A stretch of 11,321 bases of DNA. Source: Baffinella frigidus (taxonomy: Eukaryota; Cryptophyceae; Cryptomonadales; Baffinellaceae). Of the stretch, positions 6,301 through 11,321 are shown one piece after another (the first letter of the stretch is position 1; every line of letters begins with the position of its first letter). The notes under the pieces are model-generated. The model saw only the letters and a program-made list of their open reading frames with translations, searched no databases and was not told where the DNA came from. Made by a program: the position numbers and the translations under genes. The DNA is taken from contig MU647000.1 in the NCBI GenBank assembly GCA_026770585.1, forward strand, positions 20,111 to 31,431. Reading direction: 5' to 3'.

Positions 6301-6498
6301 ATGCTCAAGCTCTTCGGCTGGGGAAAGGAGGCGAGCGATGAGGAGGAGGAGGAGGATGAATCCCCGCTCGCTGTCTCATCTCCTCGCGATTTTCGGCGTG
6401 GCATTCACGTCTCACACGACACCGCATCCAACACCTTCACGGGGGTCCCGAGCGCGTGGCGTAACGCGGTCCCAAATTCTGCGTCCGAGTCCGCCGCT
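6301..6498 (+). CDS. PAK-like gene exon 1: start and CRIB-like motif 1
   Basis: The exon starts at ATG 6301. MLKLFGWGKE is followed by a DEEEEEDE acidic run, then LAVSSPRDFRRGIHVSHD and TFTGVPSAWRNAV. This aligns along its length with CRIB2 (LAISRPTGFRHVTHVT, GFTGLPDEWLALL), but the first conserved His of the CRIB pattern is Arg. The donor chosen is GCT|GTATCC (GT 6499-6500, phase 0), joining 6612. An alternative is the GTAACG donor at 6461 joined to the CAG acceptor ending at 6555, which also stays in frame. Without splicing the frame stops at 6535-6537. Confidence 0.68.
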
Positions 6499-9400
6499 GT
6501 ATCCCCCCACCCACCTCCCCTCCACCATGAGCGCTGAACCTGACCTCTTGACCAGGAGTTTGCTCGGGGATGTGCGCGTCGCCTGAACACCTGACAATCC
6601 CGCTTGAGCAGGAGGAAGACGGGGACCTCCCCGAGTATCTTGTCCCTTCTGCGCGGTTGCCGCCCGCCCCCACCGCCCTTGCATTAAAAAAAACCCAGCC
6701 CCATCCTGACCACAGCGAACGTCGTTTCTGTGCTTTCCTGCAACGCGAATCCAAGAACCCGCACCTCCCTAGGCCCCTGCATCGGGGAAGCAATGCACGG
6801 CGGAGACTTAGCTCTGTCTCGGTCTATTTGAACTCGCCAGGTCGGTGGGCCCGGGCTCTTGCGCTCCAAAGTTGACGGGTTTGTACCACAACCCCAGCAT
6901 GTCAACTTGAGAATAGTCGGTCAACCCGCGTGAAAACTGGTGGAGACTGGCATAACTTCGGATTTTGGAAGTGATGAACGGTAAAAATTCTCGCGCCCGC
7001 AGCCCCACCGCACGCGCAACCCTAAGCCCTAAACCATATCCTCGAAACCCCCAAACCCTAAACCGGTTAGAAACCCCTGAACCCTGAACCCTGAACCCTA
7101 GACCCTGAATCCTACACCCTGCACCCTAATCCCTCAAACCGCGCAGGAAACCAGCGGTGGGGATCCTGGGGGGGGTCGGAGCAGGGATCGGCGCGCTGCT
7201 CTCCCGCAAGAAGGCATTCGCCCCCATCACACCTGGAACACTTGACAACATCTTGATGCTTTACGTGATATGATACGTTACGTGACTCCGCATCGCAACT
7301 TGATACTTTACTTGATACTTTAGAGCCCCATCTTGATACTTTACTTGCTACTTTATCAACTTTATCAGGTCAAGTTGCTTGGTACTTGATCTTTAACTTT
7401 TAGGGATTAGGGTTGAGGGTGTAGGGTTCAGGATCCTGGGGGGGGTCGGCGCGCTGCTCTCCCGCCAGAAGGCATCAAACAATCACTCCTGATACGCTGC
7501 GTGATGCTTCATGGTCAGACTTCATAAGGTTAGACCAGAAAGTATCAAGTTGTGACCTGCAACAAGGTACCCCCCGCCCCACCTTGGCATGCGAAAAACG
7601 ATCGCCAGCGGACCACTTAGATTCGATGCGACTCCGTACAAAATTTATAATGGAAAACAATTTAGGGGTTTAAAAGTCCTGAAATTGCTTTTAAACCCGT
7701 TTTAGAGCTGCTAAGTGGTCCGCTGGCGGACCCCTGAAGGGGTCCGCCGGCGATAGCTTCTCGCATTGCTTGATGCTTTACTTGATATTTGACAAGTAAA
7801 GTTACGTGATACGTTATCAGCCGTGATGCCTTTCCTTGCTACTTTACAAAAGCCTAGCGCTCGATCCCAAGTGGTTGACTATTTGAAAGATGATCAAGTT
7901 GTTGGTTGCTTGTGTGTAGAAGCCCACAAATCAATCTCTCTCCCGCACACCCGTGTCCGTGTGTCTCTCCGAACTGTCGAGTTTTTACCGTTGAGAGATC
8001 ACCTGGGTGCACCTTGGGGAGTATCGAAAACCGACATCCTCCCGGGGACAACCTTCGATTGAATAAACCGATAACGATTGAATAAACCGGGAAGGGTTCA
8101 ACCCCTAAACCCTAAACCCTGCCCTAACCCGTATCGTAAACCCTGAAAGCAGGAAACAGAGGCTCCGGACCTCGCGGTTTCCCGCCCGACGGGATTCCGA
8201 CAAATTTCAGCCATTTTCATAGTTTCATAGGAGAAATCATAGGAGAAATTACCATGGCATAGGTAATTTTACTTATGAATCCTAATTAAATCAAATACCC
8301 CCCTAAACAATCCTGGGTGGTGCAGGAAACAGAGGCGCCGGACCTCGCTATTTCCCGACCGACGGGATTCCGACATGTGACACACGTCACGGTCTAAACC
8401 CTAAACCCTAATCCCTAATTCCTAAATCCTGAACCCTAGACCCGAAACCCTGAATCCCTAACCCCAAACCTGAATCCCTAAACCCTGAACCCTAGACCCT
8501 ACCCCCCCTCTCCCGATCCGCACCCTAGCTCTGTCTGAGTCGATCTGGTCTTCTCAGAAGGAGGAGGTCGGAAGGGTTTAGGATTTAGAGGTTTCTCGAC
8601 GGGATTCAGGCACGTGACGCACGTCACGGTCGCTCCCCACCCTAAACCCTTATCCCCAAACCCTAAACCCTGAACCCCAAACCCCAAACCCTAAACCCCA
8701 AACCCCAAACCCCAAACCCCAAACCCCAAACCCCAAATCCCAAACCCCAAACCCCAAATCCCAAACCCTAAACCCTAAACCCTAAACCCTAAACCCCATA
8801 CCCCAAACCCCAAACCCTAACCCCTAAACCCTAAACTCTCAACCCCAAACCCTAAACCCGACTCCCTAAACCCTAGACCCTCAACCCCAAACCCTAGACT
8901 CTAAACCCTCAACCCCAAACCCGACACCCTAGACCCTAGACCCTAAACCCTGAATCCCTAAACCCTGAACCCTACACCCTAACGCCCCTCTCCCGCTCCT
9001 CACCCTAGCGCTGCCTGAGTCGATCTAGTCTCCTCAAAATGAGGAGGCCGGAAGTTGGTTTCCCTGTTATGTGGTACAACTTCTTCAACTTTTGGTGTGG
9101 GAAAGATCAGTCAACCCGACTGGGGCAGAGTAGGGACCCAGGACGTTGTGGTGGCGTGAGTCCATCCAATCATGCATCCTCTCTCGTGTGCATCCCATGA
9201 TGAATCGTCTCGCTCGCGCTTAGAGCTCCCAGGTCGGTCGTAATGATAACACGTAACGAGAATTTTTTTCAGAATTTCAGAGAATTTGTACCAGAATCGT
9301 TTAGATGGACCGGTTTCATGTCACGTCCTGGTACAAAAGTTCTGAATTTCTGAAAATATAGCGCGTGACACACGTCACGGTCGCTCACCCCTAAACCCTA

Positions 9401-11255
9401 AACCCCACACCGGACGGGCAACGATGTGTCTCAAAATGACGGGCTTGTATGGGGGTTGACTGGCATAAATTTCTGCTTTGGTGGCGCAGGTGCATCCCAT
9501 GACAAATCGTCTCTCTCAGCCCGGGAATCTCCGATCCGTTTTGCAACGAAAATTACTACACGGACGTGACCGGAAGCTCCGGGTGTGTAGTAAATTTCGT
9601 GGCCAAATCGTAGTTATCATGAATACTCGCCGCGATTAAATCGTCTCTCTCTCGCGCGCAGGTCGACCCAGACTCGGACGTGGGCTTTACAGGGCTCCCA
9701 GATGAGTGGCTGGCCCTGCTCAAAGGTCCGGAAACGTACCCCCGGGGGCCGAAAACGTCCGGTTGAATAAACCGGGAAAGTTTTGTGCCTGAGCGGTAAC
9801 TGATCCGGGCGGGGTTAGCGCCAGGACAAGGATTAGTCGGTTAACAGTCGAGTTGACGGATCGTTGTCTTGCCAAAAGTTGACGAATTTGCACTACAAAA
9901 CAGGAGAATCAACTTCCGGTCTCCTCGTTTTGAGGAGAACAGATCAACGCAGGCAGAGCGGGCAAGTCGTAGTCAGTTAACAGTCGTGACGATTGTTAAA
10001 CCGTCAAGGTTGTGTACCAGAGTGGTTACTCAACTGGGCGCAGTTAGTTCCAGGATAAGGGTAGTCGGTTAGCAGTGGGGACTCTCTGCCCTCGATGGTC
10101 TCGAGGCGGTCTCTGGGTTTAGGGTTTAAGTTCCGGGGTTTAGGGTTCAAATGGCGACTCAACTTCCACGGAACCGAAACGCAAATGTCAATTTGAGTTT
10201 CGGTTCCGTGGAAGGGCGGGGTTATTGCCAGGATAATTCTTCGTCGGTCTTAGTCGGTTAGCAGTCGGGACTCTCTGCCCTCGATGGGCTCGAAGCACAC
10301 CCTGAGTTGGGGGTTTAGGGTTCAGGGTTTAGGGCTCATAGACTTTTGTATCACTCAACTCAAGGCGCAAGGGCGTCATTTAGGACCTGTATCGAGAGTA
10401 ATAAAGAAGAAGAAGCAGAACAAGAAGAACAAGAAGAACAAGAAGAACAAGAAGAACAAGAAGAACAAGAAGAACAAGAAGAAGAAGCGGTTTAGGGTTC
10501 AATGGCGACTCAACTTCCACGGAAACGAAACGCAAATGGCAAATGCCATTCGCGTTTCGGTTCACATGGCAAATGCCTGTTTAGTTTCGGTTCACATGAC
10601 ACATGCCATTTGCGTTTGGGTTTCGAAACCTGAAACCTGAAACTCAAACTTCGAAACCTGAAACCTGAAACCCAACGAAACCTGAAACCCGAACGAAACC
10701 TGAAACCCAAACGCAAACCTGCAGGTTTCGTTCGCCGTCACCAGTACGACACTGCGATAACCAGATTTTTCCTGTTATTCTTGCCGTCACTAGTAGAGCG
10801 CTTGCGGGAAAACTTGTCGGATTTTAACGAGATTTTTTTTCAGAATTTCAGAGAATTTGTACCAGAATCGTTTAGATGGACCGGTTTCATGTCACGTCCT
10901 GGTACAAAAGTTCTGAACTTGTGAAAACATTTCTCGTGAAATCCGACAAGTTTCCCCTCCCCGCAAGCGCTGTACAACACCTCATTCTTCTTGCATCAGT
11001 TGCGTCACACAAACGCAACGTTTCGCGCTCAACGTGTGCCGTGGCACAGACGCAACATCGTTTCCCCGAGGAATGGCTCAAAGGCCTCGACTTTTGGCGT
11101 GTTTCCCGGGCAAGAATCAACTTGACGCGCACATGGACCTCACACTGATATTCTATCTCCTGGCCTGGCGTGGACAGGATCGGGGATTTCGAAGGAGGAG
11201 ACTATGCAGAACCCGCAAGTGGTGTTGGATGTGTTGGAGTTCCAGGCTGGCGGAG
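6301..11255 (+). CDS. Gene 2: PAK-like protein with two CRIB motifs, 3' end off the right edge
   Basis: The proposed join is 6301-6498, 6612-6655, 7147-7213, 8326-8391, 9662-9725 and 11178-11255. It is open throughout and gives about 172 residues. Order: short basic start, acidic run, CRIB-like motif 1 (about residues 24-58), acidic linker, a Gly-rich hydrophobic segment, CRIB motif 2 (FRHVTHVT then VDPDSDVGFTGLPDEW), then LLKGSGISKEE and NPQVVLDVLEF. CRIB motifs bind GTP-loaded Cdc42/Rac. The pattern F-x-H-x2-H-V, F-T-G-L-P-x-x-W, G-S-G-I-S-K-E-E and N-P-Q-x-V-L-D-V-L-E-F is that of the regulatory domain of p21-activated (STE20 group) kinases. The kinase domain is inferred, not seen. CRIB2 joins are strong; exons 1-3 are less certain. 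Confidence 0.8.
6612..6655 (+). CDS. PAK-like gene exon 2: acidic linker (tentative)
   Basis: The proposed exon runs from TTGAGCAG|GAG to GCGCG|GTTGCC and reads EEDGDLPEYLVPSA plus two bases of an Arg codon. Phase 2 matches the reading frame of exon 3. A CTGAC branch-like site lies about 20 bases before the acceptor. Under the alternative splice the exon would begin at 6556 with VCSGMCASPEH. Either way the donor position is only inferred. Confidence 0.45.
6656..7146 (+). other. PAK intron between exons 2 and 3
   Basis: 491 bp. A partial element starts CTTAGCTCTGTCTC at 6807. GTTGAC...GTCAAC form a stem around TTTGTACC (6873-6906). A CCCTAAA-type array runs from 7018 to 7135 into the acceptor. 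Confidence 0.5.
7018..7135. repeat. Degenerate telomere-like array (CCCTAAA/CCCTGAA)
   Basis: Units CCCTAAA, CCCTGAA and CCCTGCA, reading CCCTAAA on the sense strand of the PAK-like gene, directly before the exon 3 acceptor. Confidence 0.88.
7147..7213 (+). CDS. PAK-like gene exon 3: Gly-rich hydrophobic segment
   Basis: The exon runs from GCGCAG|G to AAG|GCATTC and reads (R)KPAVGILGGVGAGIGALL then SRKK. Frame and phase agree with exon 4, giving SRKK-ETEAPDLAIS, a basic stretch before the CRIB as in PAKs. No GT follows the exon end, so a GC-AG intron is proposed. The hydrophobic run could be a membrane-touching or flexible segment; no function is assigned. A shortened copy lies at 7432-7471. 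Confidence 0.55.
7240..7395. repeat. CTTGATACTTTA dispersed short repeats
   Basis: CTTGATRCTTTAC-like words occur about six times (for example at 7252, 7299, 7311 and 7333) and recur at 7762-7850, as if one array was split by the intervening insertions. Confidence 0.8.
7398..7431. repeat. Short telomere-like array ending in a CAG acceptor
   Basis: TTTTAGGGATTAGGG units ending GTAGGGTTCAG, directly abutting the exon 3 copy. On the sense strand it reads TTAGGG, opposite to most arrays in this gene. Confidence 0.85.
7432..7471 (+). pseudogene. Shortened copy of PAK exon 3 (possible alternative exon)
   Basis: It reads (R)ILGGVGALLSRQK up to AAG|GCATCA. Relative to exon 3 it lacks the first codons and has a 12-bp in-frame deletion (AGIG). 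The TTCAG|G border keeps the phase-2 frame, so it could in principle be spliced in place of exon 3. Confidence 0.6.
7602..7748. mobile_element. Nested inverted-repeat element
   Basis: Arms TCGCCAGCGGACCACTTAG (7602-7620) and its complement CTAAGTGGTCCGCTGGCG (7711-7728). The inner pair is GGGTTTAAAAG/CTTTTAAACCC. A perfect hairpin with 11-bp arms and a 2-base loop sits at 7725-7748. The left half contains GATTCGATGCGACTCCGTAC, related to 4530-4555. Confidence 0.85.
8153..8201 (+). pseudogene. Truncated copy of PAK exon 4
   Basis: It starts at AAGCAG|GAA and reads ETEAPDLAVSRPTGFR, then diverges, losing HVTHVT and the donor. Of its base changes from exon 4, most are silent and one is Ile to Val. 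Confidence 0.8.
8326..8391 (+). CDS. PAK-like gene exon 4: N-terminal half of CRIB motif 2
   Basis: The exon has 22 codons, from GGTGCAG|GAA to ACG|GTCTAA (GT 8392-8393). It reads ETEAPDLAISRPTGFRHVTH plus VT, fitting the CRIB consensus I-S-x-P-x2-F-x-H-x2-H-V. The intron that follows begins almost directly with CCCTAAA repeats. Partial copies of the same exon lie at 8153-8201, 8594-8628 and 9364-9379. This copy is the only one holding the whole exon. Confidence 0.82.
8393..8510. repeat. Telomere-like array starting at the exon 4 donor
   Basis: TCTAAACCCTAAACCCTAAT follows the donor G directly, then CCCTGAA, CCCTAGA and CCCTAAT variants. Confidence 0.9.
8525..8575. mobile_element. Partial inverted-repeat element, CTAGCTCTGTCTGAGTCGAT end
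   Basis: It has the same left end and CTTCTC...GGAGGAGGTCGGAAG layout as the element at 9005. It is truncated and runs into an exon 4 copy. Confidence 0.65.
8594..8628 (+). pseudogene. 3' half copy of PAK exon 4 with donor
   Basis: It reads STGFRHVTHVT then ACG|GTCGCT. The codons for R, H and T differ from exon 4 only silently (AGG/CGA, CAC/CAT, ACG/ACA). Confidence 0.8.
8640..8985. repeat. Long telomere-like array (CCCTAAA/CCCCAAA)
   Basis: About 49 heptamers, including a block of some ten uniform CCCCAAA units around 8690-8760, framed by CCCTAAA. Confidence 0.93.
9005..9133. mobile_element. Inverted-repeat element 5
   Basis: Left end CTAGCGCTGCCTGAGTCGAT; right end GACTGGGGCAGAGTAG, the complement of CTACTCTGCCCCAGTC. 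Inner hairpin CTCCTCAAAATGAGGAG (9030-9046). A reverse-oriented relative lies at about 9846-9962. Confidence 0.75.
9262..9356. mobile_element. Stem-loop core, first copy
   Basis: The stem TTTCAGAATTTCAGAG...TTTGTACCAG pairs with CTGGTACAAAAGTTCTGAA. It is nearly identical over about 85 bp to the core of the element at 10797-10971, but its outer arms differ. Confidence 0.8.
9364..9379 (+). pseudogene. Shortest fragment of PAK exon 4 with donor
   Basis: CGTGACACACGTCACG|GTCGCT, reading VTHVT. A short CCCTAAA array follows at 9388-9410. Confidence 0.7.
9546..9600. repeat. Inverted repeat, 16-bp arms
   Basis: ACGAAAATTACTACAC at 9546-9561 pairs with GTGTAGTAAATTTCGT at 9585-9600, with one mismatch. 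Confidence 0.88.
9662..9725 (+). CDS. PAK-like gene exon 5: C-terminal half of CRIB motif 2
   Basis: The exon has 21 codons plus one base, from the pyrimidine-rich TCTCTCTCGCGCGCAG to AAAG|GTCCGG. It begins VDPDSDVG, then FTGLPDEWLALLK, the Asp...Phe-Thr-Gly-Leu-Pro-x-x-Trp half of a CRIB/PBD. It joins exon 4 in phase 0 (HVTHVT-VDPDS) and exon 6 in phase 1 (LLK-G-SGISKEE). Confidence 0.88.
9846..9962. mobile_element. Reverse-oriented relative of element 5
   Basis: The reverse complement gives GCTCTGCCTGCGTTGATCTG, then the CTCCTC...GAGGAG hairpin (9920-9937) and GGAAGTTGATTCTCC. It ends near CAGTCGAGTTGACGGATC, as element 5 does. Confidence 0.7.
10036..10297. repeat. Direct repeats of TTAGTCGGTTARCAGT...CCCTCGATGG blocks
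   Basis: Copies at 10036-10101 and 10217-10297 share AGTCGGTTAGCAGT, GGACTCTCTGCCCTCGATGG and CTCGA. A shorter copy is at 9811-9849. Each is followed by or near TTTAGGGTT telomere-like words (10118-10148, 10308-10335). Confidence 0.8.
10163..10214. repeat. Near-perfect hairpin, 24-bp arms
   Basis: CTTCCACGGAACCGAAACGC at 10163 onward, with a 4-base loop GTCA and one mismatch. The left arm (CAACTTCCACGGAA) is repeated at 10508-10535. Confidence 0.92.
10334..10409 (+). repeat. Dispersed ~75-bp repeat, inverted copy at 3655-3735
   Basis: It begins GCTCATAGACTTTTGTATCA and ends AATAAAGAAGAAG. It differs from the other copy at a handful of bases. It is followed by the AACAAGAAG microsatellite, suggesting the A-rich 3' end expanded. 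Confidence 0.85.
10402..10488. repeat. (AACAAGAAG)n microsatellite
   Basis: About seven 9-bp units flanked by AAGAAG triplets. The Lys/Asn-rich open frame it creates is not considered coding. Confidence 0.95.
10500..10720. repeat. Degenerate CGTTTCGGTT/GAAACCTGAAAC repeats
   Basis: GCAAATGCC and GTTTCGGTTCACATG words alternate at 10530-10615, then GAAACCTGAAACC units run to about 10715. Confidence 0.8.
10797..10971. mobile_element. Inverted-repeat element 6 with nested core
   Basis: 175 bp. Outer arms AGCGCTTGCGGG and AAACTTGTCGGATTT pair with 10938-10971, where one arm carries four extra bases. Inside is the same core (TTTGTACCAGAATCG...CTGGTACAAAAG) as at 9262-9356. No coding sequence. 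Confidence 0.88.
11178..11255 (+). CDS. PAK-like gene exon 6: PBD C-terminal segment
   Basis: The exon runs from GGACAG|GA to GGAG|GTGAGC and reads SGISKEETMQ, then NPQVVLDVLEFQAGG. The NPQ-x-V-L-D-V-L-E-F segment is a PAK family signature that follows the CRIB and forms part of the autoinhibitory region. The donor GTGAGC is the best-looking 5' splice site in the window. The next intron runs off the right edge. Confidence 0.88.
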
Positions 11256-11294
11256 GTGAGCCGCCCACGTCCCGAGGCGGGCCTTGCCGGATCC

Positions 11295-11321
11295 CTCTCT
11301 CTCTCTCTCTCTCTCTCCCTC
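11295..11321. repeat. (CT)n tract at the right edge
   Basis: About ten CT units. It is probably the pyrimidine tract near the 3' end of the next PAK intron, similar to TCTCTCTC before exon 5. Confidence 0.7.

Larger units (their letters stand above)
7214..8325 (+). other. PAK intron between exons 3 and 4
   Basis: 1.1 kb. It contains CTTGATACTTTA-type repeats (7240-7395, and again 7762-7850), a copy of exon 3 (7432-7471), a nested stem-loop element (7602-7748), a stretch at 7850-8090 with no recognised content, a short telomere-like array (8100-8145) and a truncated copy of exon 4 (8153-8201). Confidence 0.55.
8392..9661 (+). other. PAK intron between exons 4 and 5
   Basis: 1.27 kb. It contains two CCCTAAA-type arrays (8393-8510, 8640-8985), a partial element at 8525, exon 4 copies at 8594-8628 and 9364-9379, an element at 9005-9133, a stem-loop at about 9262-9356, an IR at 9546-9600, and repeated GCATCCCATGAYRAATCGTC segments resembling the intron's own 3' end. 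Confidence 0.6.
9726..11177 (+). other. PAK intron between exons 5 and 6
   Basis: 1.45 kb. It contains an inverted copy of element 5 (about 9846-9962), a ~70-bp repeat in three copies (9811-9849, 10036-10101, 10217-10297), a hairpin (10163-10214), a dispersed repeat (10334-10409), an AACAAGAAG microsatellite, GAAACCTGAAAC repeats (10626-10715) and an element at 10797-10971. Confidence 0.6.

Noticed and set aside
7823-8062. 79-codon plus-strand open frame
   Set aside because: No family recognised and it lies within a PAK intron flanked by repeats. A small unknown gene or exon cannot be excluded, but nothing supports it.
10284-10640. 118-codon plus-strand open frame rich in Lys/Asn
   Set aside because: It is created by the (AACAAGAAG)n microsatellite and a dispersed repeat, with no domain and no fit to the PAK splice frame.
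1-11321. rRNA or tRNA genes
   Set aside because: I looked for cloverleaf-type A and B box patterns and rRNA-like sequence and saw none; the hairpins present are inverted-repeat elements.

Overview
The window is nuclear DNA of a photosynthetic or formerly photosynthetic protist (an alga outside the land plants is my best guess; I cannot name the lineage). Evidence: plant-type TTTAGGG/CCCTAAA telomere-like arrays, small GC-rich exons with AG|G...G|GT borders, long repeat-filled introns, one gene resembling the plant ZIP-type transporter At3g08650, and one resembling p21-activated kinases (PAK), which land plants lack. There are no bacterial-style genes. The long open frames are mostly by-products of simple repeats.

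I read two genes diverging from a control region at about 6080-6300. Gene 1 (minus strand, 6079 down to 155, continuing past the left edge) is a ZIP-family metal transporter. Exons: E1 6079-5810, E2 5405-5349 (with a complete twin at 5168-5112), E3 3148-2978, E4 2230-2153, E5 827-708, E6 202-155. Every visible intron is phase 0, and the joined frame gives a signal/anchor segment, an acidic linker, ZIP TM1, TM2 and TM3, and the start of the stretch leading to TM4.

Gene 2 (plus strand, 6301 to 11255, continuing past the right edge) is a PAK-like protein. Exons: E1 6301-6498, E2 6612-6655, E3 7147-7213, E4 8326-8391, E5 9662-9725, E6 11178-11255. It encodes two CRIB (Cdc42/Rac-binding) motifs, the second canonical and followed by the PAK-type NPQ..LDVLEF segment; a kinase domain is expected beyond the window. 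Internal weak points are the short E1-E2-E3 junctions and an apparent GC donor after E3.

The rest is intron filled with repeats: telomere-like arrays (one homogenised to TTTACGG), short inverted-repeat elements with CTAGCTCTGYC ends and 5-bp flanking duplications, large palindromes, minisatellites, and many partial copies of the neighbouring exons that carry their own splice junctions. The most striking pattern is that almost every internal exon has one or more extra full, truncated or interrupted copies next to a telomere-like array or an inverted-repeat element, and that most arrays read CCCTAAA on the sense strand of whichever gene they sit in. All of this comes from reading the sequence by eye. 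Splice sites and protein identities need transcript and database confirmation.
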